The translations under genes and the position numbers were made by a program. DNA of 64,000 nucleotides, taken from contig NZ_JACHIJ010000003.1 of NCBI RefSeq assembly GCF_014203115.1, positions 717,501 through 781,500 on the forward strand, given 5' to 3'. Below are positions 39,890 through 47,734 of the stretch, in pieces (position 1 is the first letter of the stretch; each line of letters begins with the position of its first letter). Origin of the DNA: Afipia massiliensis (GTDB taxonomy: Bacteria > Pseudomonadota > Alphaproteobacteria > Rhizobiales > Xanthobacteraceae). The notes beneath the pieces are model-generated. The model did not search any database. It was not told the DNA's origin and saw only the letters and a program-made list of their open reading frames with translations.

Positions 39890-42466
39890 TTACGTTCTAA
39901 CTGCAGCGGGTACAGGCTGTGCGATTTTCGCGCGAACCTGGTTGTAAACGGGAATACCTGCCTCGACCCCGACTTCCATGCTAATCGCAAGCGCATAAGG
40001 GACGTTATCCGCAAGGGTCCCGGAGGGAGCACGGCAGGTCAGGCGAAGCAACAGGTGGCCGTCATCAACAAATACCGAAGCTGATTCACCGGTTCGCCGC
40101 TCGTGAAACACCGTTCCCCGAGCTGTCGCTTTGTCTGTGGGTTGAAGGGCGCGCTGAGGCGCGATCCAAAATTTCTGATCGCTGCCGGAGGCTATGTCGA
40201 GTGCCGCCATCCTGTATCCCTGATGGCGAGGATTAACCGGCGAGAACCACGCAAGCGTAATAGTTATGGCGCGCAGTGCGCGCACGCCATCAAGCCCGTC
40301 GGGCAGCGGGACGCGATAGAGGAGACTGCTTTCGGGTGCGATCGAACCAACACCAAGGAGCGTCGCGCGATTCTCAGTGCAATCTAGGACACGGTCTATG
40401 TTCGGAACGCCATAGCCGAGAAGCCGTGCAATATCGTCGCGTCGGCTAAAATGAGAGCCATTTCCCTGCGGCTGGAAGGTGCCATCGAGCATTTCACCTT
40501 TCACCCCCCATTGTGCGCCGTGAACAAGAAGCGCTTTGAGGACAAGAGGCATATCGGCAGCATCGATATCGGTGTGGTTTGACCCGCCGTCACCATCCGT
40601 CAGAACATCGTGAATTCTATGTGCGCCACGTGTGGCAAGCGCAGTAGCAACGCTTGTTCCAAAAGTGAAGTCCTCGTACCGAGTGCCGTCAAGCTGCGGT
40701 GAAGGGCGAGCTGCTTTCAGCCCGAACATATGAACACCGGCAGTTACCGGCGCAATAACAATGCCTCCGCCAGAGGCGACTACCCTGACGGGCGCTCTTC
40801 CTCCTGAGAACAGAAGCTCCGGCTTCACTATCTTTTTAAAGCCCAGCCCCATCGCAGAGACGATGTTTGGCAGCTCTTCATCCGTGAAAGGGTCGGTACG
40901 TCCGTTGGGGAGATTGCCGTTGAAGGCCGAACCGGAATGCGCGGCACCAATAGTGAGTGCATTTAATGACTCCGCTGGGGACAGCAATGTACGCTGACTC
41001 TTGTTGCTATTAAGCGCGTCAAGAATTGCCCGCTCGCGCTCGGCAGGAGTCGCCGCTTCAAATGCGATGGACGTATCGAAGGCGGCGACAGGCAGACGGT
41101 CGAGAATGTTTCCCGCGCTGACTAAAAACAGAACTCGGTAACGGTTTGAGAGATAGTCAAGGAGCCTTCCTAGCGGACTCATTGTTCGGGCGTAGGGTCG
41201 CGTTTCATCCCCGAGGGAAAGGTTTATGACCACGACGCCTGGCGCAACGGCTGGCTGCGCACCATCACCTTCCTTAATCCTTCTAACGGCCTGGTGAATT
41301 ACGTCGACAAGCAGCCTGTCAGGCGGTGTTCTTTCATCACCGTTTGCATTCGGCCTCATGACAGGCCGTACATACAGCCGCCGCGAAAGAGGCGGCTCGC
41401 CCGCGTTCAAGTCACCATGAATGATGAGTGAAGCCATCTCTGTCCCGTGCTCGCGGCGCGCGACGGGATAAATGGCATCAAGCCCTTCAGGATCGTCAAC
41501 GTCGAGTCTGCCCGCAAGCCGGACGTGATTTTGAATTGGCAAGCCATCCAGCAGCGCCGCGATGGGGTCGGCTCGGTTCGCGTCGGCGGCGACTGCGGCG
41601 CTGTCTCCGCCGGTAAACTCGGTCGCGCTCGGGTATCGCGCGACTGATTGAGGGCGCAGGAACATAACTTCATCAGCGCGGGCGAGACTGACCGCAGGAT
41701 TATCAATCAGTGTGCGAACAGAAGCGCCGGGCAGATCGATCAAGACGGCGTCATAGTGGATTTCGGGAATAACGGCATGATGCACGACTTGGCCACCGGC
41801 CCCGACAATGTCGCGTTCGAGCGCCTGAAAAGCTTGCGCCCGCTTTTCCGCGTTCTCATGATACCAGAGTTCGGCCTCCAGTCTGACAAGCGCATCCGGA
41901 TCGCGAGCAAGATCGGTTTCCCACGCCGCGATAGCGTCCGACGTGATTCTATCTTGTGGCCCCCACGGCCTTACGTCAATGAGCTGCGAAAACAGCACCC
42001 GCCATTCCGAACGGCCTTTTGGCATTCGCTGATTCTGCTTGTAGCGCTCCCAAAGACTGAGAAGTTCACGCAGGGCCTGTACATCGGGCATCGCCAAATA
42101 GATGCGTCCGGCAAGCTTTTGGTCGGGTTTTTCTTCGATAAAGAAATCATCGCTCGGGTCGAATTCCTCTTCGAAGTCGCCGAGATATTCGAGACCTATG
42201 CTACGCGCTTGGTCGTAGAAATCCTTAAGCGAACCTTCAACCTCAAATACAATCGCGCGCTCCGGCGCGATTGACGCGGGGTCGTCACGCAGAGCCATCA
42301 GTTGCGCTGGTGTCTCAGCTACAGCTGAGAGGCGCTCAAATCGGGGGTCAATGCGCTCGCGTTGCCGGTCTCGGGAGGGCCGGGATATAGCTGCGCCTCC
42401 GCCGTGTTTTGGCGGAGCGGCAATTGCAGTTGGGGCTGGTAAATTAAGAAGTGGACGTTCCGGCAC
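39890..42466 (-). CDS. Subtilisin-like (S8) serine protease of defence unit
   Basis: An 858-residue protein. The N-terminal ~290 residues are a non-catalytic region rich in acidic segments (FDPSDDFFIEEK). The S8 domain carries Asp in PIAALLDG (about D307), His in REHGTEMASL (about H340), the oxyanion Asn in LVSAGN (about 453) and Ser in FTFGTSVATALA (about S605). The C-terminal domain is beta-rich. No signal peptide, so it acts in the cytoplasm. GTG start at 42466. It overlaps the AAA gene by 23 bp; AAA plus subtilase pairs are recurrent in defence islands, the ATPase probably gating the protease. Confidence 0.88.
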   Translation of the reverse strand: MPERPLLNLPAPTAIAAPPKHGGGAAISRPSRDRQRERIDPRFERLSAVAETPAQLMALRDDPASIAPERAIVFEVEGSLKDFYDQARSIGLEYLGDFEEEFDPSDDFFIEEKPDQKLAGRIYLAMPDVQALRELLSLWERYKQNQRMPKGRSEWRVLFSQLIDVRPWGPQDRITSDAIAAWETDLARDPDALVRLEAELWYHENAEKRAQAFQALERDIVGAGGQVVHHAVIPEIHYDAVLIDLPGASVRTLIDNPAVSLARADEVMFLRPQSVARYPSATEFTGGDSAAVAADANRADPIAALLDGLPIQNHVRLAGRLDVDDPEGLDAIYPVARREHGTEMASLIIHGDLNAGEPPLSRRLYVRPVMRPNANGDERTPPDRLLVDVIHQAVRRIKEGDGAQPAVAPGVVVINLSLGDETRPYARTMSPLGRLLDYLSNRYRVLFLVSAGNILDRLPVAAFDTSIAFEAATPAERERAILDALNSNKSQRTLLSPAESLNALTIGAAHSGSAFNGNLPNGRTDPFTDEELPNIVSAMGLGFKKIVKPELLFSGGRAPVRVVASGGGIVIAPVTAGVHMFGLKAARPSPQLDGTRYEDFTFGTSVATALATRGAHRIHDVLTDGDGGSNHTDIDAADMPLVLKALLVHGAQWGVKGEMLDGTFQPQGNGSHFSRRDDIARLLGYGVPNIDRVLDCTENRATLLGVGSIAPESSLLYRVPLPDGLDGVRALRAITITLAWFSPVNPRHQGYRMAALDIASGSDQKFWIAPQRALQPTDKATARGTVFHERRTGESASVFVDDGHLLLRLTCRAPSGTLADNVPYALAISMEVGVEAGIPVYNQVRAKIAQPVPAAVRT

Positions 42467-43466
42467 TCTTTTCTTCCCCCGTGCCTTCCTTTGCGCTACG
42501 TGCGCGAGCGGTCCACAACTTCAACTGCTCTCGTACGATTTCGCCGGAAGGTCGTTCCCCCTGAGTAAGAATTACCCGCCGCATAATGTTGAGCAGGAAT
42601 TCTTCGGCCTCGGCATAGCTTACACGACCAAGGCTCTTTGTTATTTGTGCAGCAGACACGCCAAGATTCAACTCGGCCTTTTCGGCAAGCGATTGCACAA
42701 ACTGGGTCAGTTGCTTTTGCGTCGGCGCCGGTAACGGCAACCGGAGCTGGAAGCGCCGCCAGACTGCCCGGTCGAGCAATTCTGAATGGTTGGTCGCGGC
42801 GATCACGACAACATAGCTAGGCAGCTCATCTATTTGCATCAAAAGCGAGGTTACAACGCGTTTGATTTCGCCGGTCTCGTGTTTATCACCGCGCTCTTTG
42901 CCGACGGCGTCAAATTCATCAAAGAACAATACGCATGGCGTTGTGCGCGCGTACTCAAAGACTCGCTTGAGGCGCGAAGCAGTTTCGCCAAGGAAGCTCC
43001 CAATCATTCCCTCATATCGAACCACCCATAACGGAACTGCCAGGCTTTCCGCGATGGCTTCGGCCAATGTTGTTTTTCCGTTGCCCGGTGGACCAACAAG
43101 CAGAACGCGGTGCCTGGGTTCGAGTGAGTGCGACCGGAGCAGGCTTGCGCGTTGCTGTTCTTCAATCAGTTGCCGGGTTGCAAGTTGTGTTGTTTCCGGC
43201 AAAGTGAGATCAATCAGCTTTCGCCGTGGCATAATCTCAGAAATGAAATCCTTCGCTCGCTGACTTCCTTCGGACGCCGGACGAGGAGCGGTTATCAGTG
43301 CATTGCCGTTTGTCGTCTTAACAACGCGTTCGATCTGGTCGGCTAAGACGTTGTGCTGCTTGCCGCGCTCTTCGGCAACAATGGCATCTACGGTGCGACG
43401 GAATGTACCCGTGTCGCCGTTTACGCCAGCCTTAACTAGATTTATGAGCAAGTCACTTCGAGCCAT
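42444..43466 (-). CDS. AAA+ ATPase partner of the S8 protease
   Basis: A 340-residue single-domain AAA+ protein of the classical (CDC48/FtsH-like) type. The N-terminal ~110 residues are helical. Walker A is LLVGPPGNGKTT (about 123-133), Walker B is VLFFDEFDAVG (about 179-189), sensor 1 is VIAATNHSELLDRA and arginine fingers are in WRRFQLRL. It begins two bases after the ribbon-helix-helix gene and overlaps the protease gene. Likely role: sensing or unfolding a trigger and activating or feeding the protease. Confidence 0.88.
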   Translation of the reverse strand: MARSDLLINLVKAGVNGDTGTFRRTVDAIVAEERGKQHNVLADQIERVVKTTNGNALITAPRPASEGSQRAKDFISEIMPRRKLIDLTLPETTQLATRQLIEEQQRASLLRSHSLEPRHRVLLVGPPGNGKTTLAEAIAESLAVPLWVVRYEGMIGSFLGETASRLKRVFEYARTTPCVLFFDEFDAVGKERGDKHETGEIKRVVTSLLMQIDELPSYVVVIAATNHSELLDRAVWRRFQLRLPLPAPTQKQLTQFVQSLAEKAELNLGVSAAQITKSLGRVSYAEAEEFLLNIMRRVILTQGERPSGEIVREQLKLWTARARSAKEGTGEEKSAGTSTS

Positions 43467-43468
43467 CG

Positions 43469-43714
43469 TTAGTCCTTCCGGCGACGGCCACGGCGGTCGG
43501 TCAATTCGGATTCAGAAACCTGAATTCCGACAGATCGGAGCCCGCGAAGCACCATCGTCCGAATGTTCTCGCCTCGGTCAGCGCACATTAACGCTACCTG
43601 CCGACGTACAGACTCTGGGACCATAACTTGTAACGGGACTTCTTTCGCAGAAGGTCCAACGGCAGTGGTCCGCAGCTTTCGTCCATTCCCTATTGATCGT
43701 TTCGCCGTCGCCAT
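43469..43714 (-). CDS. Ribbon-helix-helix regulator-like small protein
   Basis: An 81-residue protein: basic N-terminus, then VPLQVMVPESVRRQVALMCADRGENIRTMVLRGLRSVGI (about 29-67), which fits a ribbon-helix-helix fold, and a basic tail DRRGRRRKD. As the first gene of the seven-gene unit it may autoregulate the operon. The tandem TCATGA sites at 43766-43779 in its upstream region are candidate operators. ATG at 43714; a GTG four codons upstream is possible. Confidence 0.68.
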   Translation of the reverse strand: MATAKRSIGNGRKLRTTAVGPSAKEVPLQVMVPESVRRQVALMCADRGENIRTMVLRGLRSVGIQVSESELTDRRGRRRKD

Positions 43715-43967
43715 GATTGAATTCACAACACTCTGTTCGATGCTACCTAACCAAATATCATAAAATCATGACTTCATGAAGAGCGGAGACTTTGTTGTAC
43801 CCATGATATTTAGTCGAACGCTTGCAGCGCGTCGCAATATGTCAAAGGTTGCGATAGAAATCGTCGGGAAGGGTGACTCCATCTTCCGTCGTCGTTTCCT
43901 AATTGCCCTCAAATTGAACAAACGCCAAACTTATCTGGCTGGCCTAGCTGCACCGTGAAAAGTCTCG
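43715..43967. promoter_or_regulatory. Divergent promoter region of the seven-gene defence unit
   Basis: 253 bp between the ribbon-helix-helix gene and the plus-strand hypothetical gene. Two TCATGA palindromes (43766-43771 and 43774-43779) lie eight bp apart in an AT-rich stretch (ATCATAAAATCATG). This pattern suits binding of a ribbon-helix-helix dimer pair. Confidence 0.4.
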
Positions 43968-44411
43968 ATGCTGTCCTCTCGAACGAAAAAAGAGAAGCTG
44001 GTTTTTCCCGAAATTAAGCCCGGTCATTGGCAGGGCGAAATACTCGGCAGCTGCACTGTAAACTTCGGACAGGAGGTTCAACCCGGGCCGCCGCGTCAGT
44101 CGGTCGAGTTTACCTATATGATCATGCCAGCCCTTCTCACGATGCCGGAGCCGCGCTTCACTTGGCCGGGCCTCATCATGATCATGACGCCAACGCCGAT
44201 GAAGACAGAGTTTCCCGACGCAGGTTCTCTGTTCAGTGTTGATCACTCACCATCCCTCAGCCTGTCGCTCGAAGTTACACGCAGCCAATTTTCGGACATG
44301 TTGAGAATGTTGGAAGCAAAGCGATTGAAAGATTTTCACTTCACTATCGAGGAAGCGCGCGACGGCTCGTGGCCGATACGTAGCTGGGGCATGTCGACGA
44401 CCCTCGCGTGA
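43968..44411 (+). CDS. Hypothetical protein, 147 aa
   Basis: No known family. The protein is beta-rich in composition, with Met/Pro-rich centre (YMIMPALLTMPEPRFTWPGLIMIMTPTPM) and a charged end. No membrane segment or signal peptide. It lies between two defence units, transcribed away from the seven-gene operon and toward fic; there are 179 bp to fic with iterated motifs. No ribosome site is strong, so the start is uncertain. Confidence 0.5.
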   Translation: MLSSRTKKEKLVFPEIKPGHWQGEILGSCTVNFGQEVQPGPPRQSVEFTYMIMPALLTMPEPRFTWPGLIMIMTPTPMKTEFPDAGSLFSVDHSPSLSLSLEVTRSQFSDMLRMLEAKRLKDFHFTIEEARDGSWPIRSWGMSTTLA

Positions 44412-44464
44412 CGAAACGCTCCGAGGAACGGCGGTAAAATAGTAACAATGCCAAAGCCTTACGT

Positions 44465-44633
44465 TGGTGAATAATTTTCATGAAATTTAGATTGAGAGAT
44501 TATTTTTCACGAGGTACAATTGAATTTCGGCGTTCCAGCCCTAGGTGAAGGAAATTCAGAAGCTGGAGAGTGTTTTTCGGGAAATTTTAGTTGAGCGTGC
44601 AATTTTCAGGTCCGGTGAGCGTTTTTCATGACC
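44465..44633 (+). repeat. Five degenerate copies of a GGTGAG-TTTTTC motif before fic
   Basis: Copies at about 44465 (GGTGAATAATTTTCATGAAA), 44491 (TGAGAGATTATTTTTCACGA), 44565 (GGAGAGTGTTTTTCGGGAAA), 44591 (TTGAGCGTGCAATTTTCAGG) and 44614 (GGTGAGCGTTTTTCATGACC). Spacing is irregular. The last two lie over the proposed start of fic, so they may be operator sites covering the translation start. Confidence 0.5.
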
Positions 44634-46117
44634 GGCGGCTGTCGGAAACAGCCGCTCCGGCTGGCTATGCCGCGCTTATTGGCGCTTACAAGCTGCCCGT
44701 TCCGGTTCCCCGGATTCTGTGCGCGATTGGCTCCAAGCACCGCATTATCGAGCGGGATGGCTGGCGCATCTACACGCCGCGTCATGCGCCCGATGCTTCT
44801 CTTGAAGGACACCTGACATTCGCCCTCAAGTACGAGGGGCTGGATCTTGCCGTTCTGAAGCGGCTATTCCTTGCCGTGAAGGAAAGCGAGATCGCCGAAC
44901 TCGTTCGCCAGAAGCCGACCGGCCTCTACACGCGCCGCATCTGGTTTTTATACGAATGGCTGCTTGGCCGCGAGTTGCAGCTGCCATCTGCGGATAAGGT
45001 CTCGTATGTGGATGCTGTCGATACTGATCTTCAGTTCGGCGGGGCGGGCCAGAACTCGGCCCGGCACCGTGTCCGCAACAACCTTCCCGGCACGCCGGAA
45101 TTCTGCCCACTGGTGTTCAAGACGCCCGCGCTAAATGAGTTCATTGCGCAGGACTGGAAGGAGCGCGCGCGCGCCGTCGTTAGCGAAGTCCCGAAGGATT
45201 TACTCGCGCGAACGGCCGCGTTCCTTCTGCTGAAGGATTCAAAGTCGAGTTACGTGATCGAGGGAGAGCGGCCGCCCCAGGACCGCATTCAGCGATGGGG
45301 CCGCGCGATCGGCGAAGCGGGCCGGGCGCCGCTCGACGAACAGGAATTCCTGCGCTTGCAGGGCATCGTTATTGGCGACGAGCGTTTCGTGAAGATGGGA
45401 TTCCGGAAGGAGGGCGGCTTTGTCGGCGAGCATGACCGCGATACACAGCGGCCAATACCCGATCATATCAGCGCGCGGCACGAAGACATTCCCTCGCTTA
45501 TGAAGGGCCTCATCGCGTTCGACCATGGCGCGGAGAACGATCTCGATCCCGTTGTTGCTGCGGCGGTACTGGCGTTCGGCTTTGTCTATATCCATCCGTT
45601 CGAAGACGGCAACGGGCGCATTCATCGTTATTTGATGCATCACGTCCTCGCCCGCCGCGGCTTCAATCCGCCGGGGCTGCATTTCCCTGTGTCATCGGCC
45701 ATCCTCGACAGGATCACCGAATATAAGGGCGTGCTGGAGAGCTATTCCAGCAGGCTGCTTCCGTGCGTTCAATGGGAGGCCACGCAGAAGGGCAATGTGA
45801 AGGTCTTGAATGATACGGGCGATTTCTATCGGTTCTTCGACGCGACGCTACATGCCGAGTTCATGTATGAATGCGTCCGTCAGACCATCGAGCAGGATCT
45901 TCCCAACGAAACCAACTTCCTCCGAAGCTTCGACGCTTTCCGCGCGGGCATCGAGAACATGATCGACATGCCCGAGCGCACACTCAATAATCTCTTCGGC
46001 TTCCTTCGGCAGAACGATGGAAAGCTGTCAAAGCGCGCGCAGGAGAATGAGTTCGCAGAGCTGACTGCGGACGAGATCGCGCAGATAGAAGAGCTGTATC
46101 GATCTTCGTTTGGGTAG
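44591..46117 (+). CDS. fic: Fic-domain protein (AMP-transferase type) with inhibitory helix
   Basis: A 508-residue Fic protein. The complete catalytic motif is HPFEDGNGRIHR (about 335-346). The inhibitory motif (S/T)xxxE(G/N) is visible upstream as SSYVIEGE (about 219), placing it in the self-inhibited class with the glutamate N-terminal to the core. The C-terminal ~120 residues probably form a winged-helix/regulatory region. Fic enzymes add AMP (or related groups) to target Ser/Thr/Tyr. The TTG start is uncertain; GTG at 44615 is another option. The next two genes follow at 30 bp and by ATGA overlap, suggesting a three-gene unit. Confidence 0.88.
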   Translation: MSVQFSGPVSVFHDRRLSETAAPAGYAALIGAYKLPVPVPRILCAIGSKHRIIERDGWRIYTPRHAPDASLEGHLTFALKYEGLDLAVLKRLFLAVKESEIAELVRQKPTGLYTRRIWFLYEWLLGRELQLPSADKVSYVDAVDTDLQFGGAGQNSARHRVRNNLPGTPEFCPLVFKTPALNEFIAQDWKERARAVVSEVPKDLLARTAAFLLLKDSKSSYVIEGERPPQDRIQRWGRAIGEAGRAPLDEQEFLRLQGIVIGDERFVKMGFRKEGGFVGEHDRDTQRPIPDHISARHEDIPSLMKGLIAFDHGAENDLDPVVAAAVLAFGFVYIHPFEDGNGRIHRYLMHHVLARRGFNPPGLHFPVSSAILDRITEYKGVLESYSSRLLPCVQWEATQKGNVKVLNDTGDFYRFFDATLHAEFMYECVRQTIEQDLPNETNFLRSFDAFRAGIENMIDMPERTLNNLFGFLRQNDGKLSKRAQENEFAELTADEIAQIEELYRSSFG

Positions 46118-46147
46118 CGGATGACCAAAGAATAAAATGGGGAGACG

Positions 46148-47734
46148 GTGGGCGATACTCTAAACATACCCGAATGGACATACTACGCCGATAAAGGGGG
46201 GCTCGACCCGCTCGGCATGCAGAACAGCAGCGTGGCCCTCTATCAGCGCCTCATCCCCGGCATTGGCAACGTCACTCTGCGCATGCGCTATTACGGTCTC
46301 TATCCATGGCTCGTGCGCCACTATCTGCAAACGAATGGCAGCACGGATCCGGAGGTCTGGCGCGTGTTCCTCCGCCGCGCGGAAGCCCTCTACGCCCTGA
46401 TCGCGAATCAGGCCGGCGGCGAGCTCGGTGTCGCGGGAACGGTGTGGGCCATACGCGCAGTGACGGCGGCGAAGACGGGCGGCGGGTCGATTCCGATCGA
46501 CTTCGGCGCAGCCGCTGCGCCGGGATCGGATGATCATTATTTTGCCCAGAGCTGGGGCGTCTTTGGGCTGGCCTATCAAAGCCAGTTGTATGAGATCGGT
46601 ATTCTTTCGCGTGGCGACGGCCACGGGATCCCGCTTCCCAGCAAGGAGTCGGGTATGGCGCTCGCCGATGGCTTCGAATTTGCCATGGGCGAAGCGGCTC
46701 AAATTTTCAAAGACGTGCATGCACGCGGGCTTGTGACGCTTACCGAACTGGACGCATTGAGTCCGTTTGCACCGTCGCAAATCGCCTTTGGCAGCGCGGA
46801 GCGGAATGTCTATCAGCGCGTGCTGTTTAGAAAATCTGCCGATGGGGATGCGCCAGATTCATTTAGGACGCAGACGCTGCTCCTTGTGCTCAAGGTCGCG
46901 GAAATACTGGGCAGCCCTCCAGATGCGGAGGAACTCCGTTGGGCGCTTTATGCAGGACAAACCCAGGACGGATATCCGCTCGAACTTGGCGATGCGGCTT
47001 TGATCGCGCACTGCGAACGGTGGCGCATCTATCAGGCCAACGATCTTTGCCATGTCGCCCTCGAAGCGCTTTTGCGATTTGTCCTTGATGCTCTGGGCGC
47101 GGAACCGGCGGGAATTCCTCCGCGGCAGCTGCTGGAACGACTTGTTGCTGATATGCGGGAGGCTTCCGGCGCGGCTCCGCAGAACTGGCGATTGTTGCTT
47201 GACGGAATTGAGCTCGCAGACAACGCAGGCGACCGAGCACAGCCGGACAGCGAGTGGTCGCTGGCGGACGATATTATGCGAACGGCGCGTCGCGCTAACG
47301 GCTTTGTAGACGGTGAAACGGCGTTTAAGGCCGTTCGGCTCTTGGCGGCCTTGCACAAGCGCAGCCTTAAGGAGTCCTGGCCGCTTGAAGCGGAGCTGGG
47401 GCCGTTTACCAATGACGCATTCCACTCCTTGCTGAGCGAGCGTGCATTCCTGCGGCGATATGAGAGCCACGATTTTTGGGAGCTAATCGCCCGGCTGGTC
47501 GAGGAGCGTGTGATCCGCCGCCATCTTGCCGTGGCGATGCGCAAGCTGCGCCAGCAGAAGGACTACACTTTCCTCATCGAATCGCAGAATGGCCGGTTGC
47601 GAAGGCGCAAGCAGGATGGGCCTGTCTATACCAATCCTCGGCTTCAGCCGGCGATCACATTCCTGAAGGACATCCATATCCTTGGAGGACAAGGTCTTAC
47701 ATCTCACGGCGTTGAGGCCTTAGCCGCCGCATGA
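46148..47734 (+). CDS. DUF6361-like protein of the Fic/PLD unit
   Basis: A 528-residue protein. Its N-terminal part contains ALYQRLIPGIGNVTLRMRYYGLYPWL (about 31-56), reminiscent of the DUF6361 pattern LFPGxSTxxTRARYFLFVPW. No catalytic motif seen; mostly helical. The GTG start has GGGGAGA ahead. It overlaps the PLD gene by four bases (ATGA), so the two products are made together. Family assignment is from memory of the motif and is tentative; function unknown but such genes recur beside PLD-type nucleases. Confidence 0.6.
   Translation: MGDTLNIPEWTYYADKGGLDPLGMQNSSVALYQRLIPGIGNVTLRMRYYGLYPWLVRHYLQTNGSTDPEVWRVFLRRAEALYALIANQAGGELGVAGTVWAIRAVTAAKTGGGSIPIDFGAAAAPGSDDHYFAQSWGVFGLAYQSQLYEIGILSRGDGHGIPLPSKESGMALADGFEFAMGEAAQIFKDVHARGLVTLTELDALSPFAPSQIAFGSAERNVYQRVLFRKSADGDAPDSFRTQTLLLVLKVAEILGSPPDAEELRWALYAGQTQDGYPLELGDAALIAHCERWRIYQANDLCHVALEALLRFVLDALGAEPAGIPPRQLLERLVADMREASGAAPQNWRLLLDGIELADNAGDRAQPDSEWSLADDIMRTARRANGFVDGETAFKAVRLLAALHKRSLKESWPLEAELGPFTNDAFHSLLSERAFLRRYESHDFWELIARLVEERVIRRHLAVAMRKLRQQKDYTFLIESQNGRLRRRKQDGPVYTNPRLQPAITFLKDIHILGGQGLTSHGVEALAAA

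Noticed and set aside
33863..43714. DISARM system
   Set aside because: A methylase and helicase are present, but there is no DUF1998 (DrmB) protein and the nuclease is GIY-YIG rather than the DrmC PLD type. The PLD protein at 47731 belongs to another unit.
43776..43958. 60-codon open frame between defence units
   Set aside because: No ribosome site, no similarity to known motifs, and it lies in a promoter-like AT-rich region.
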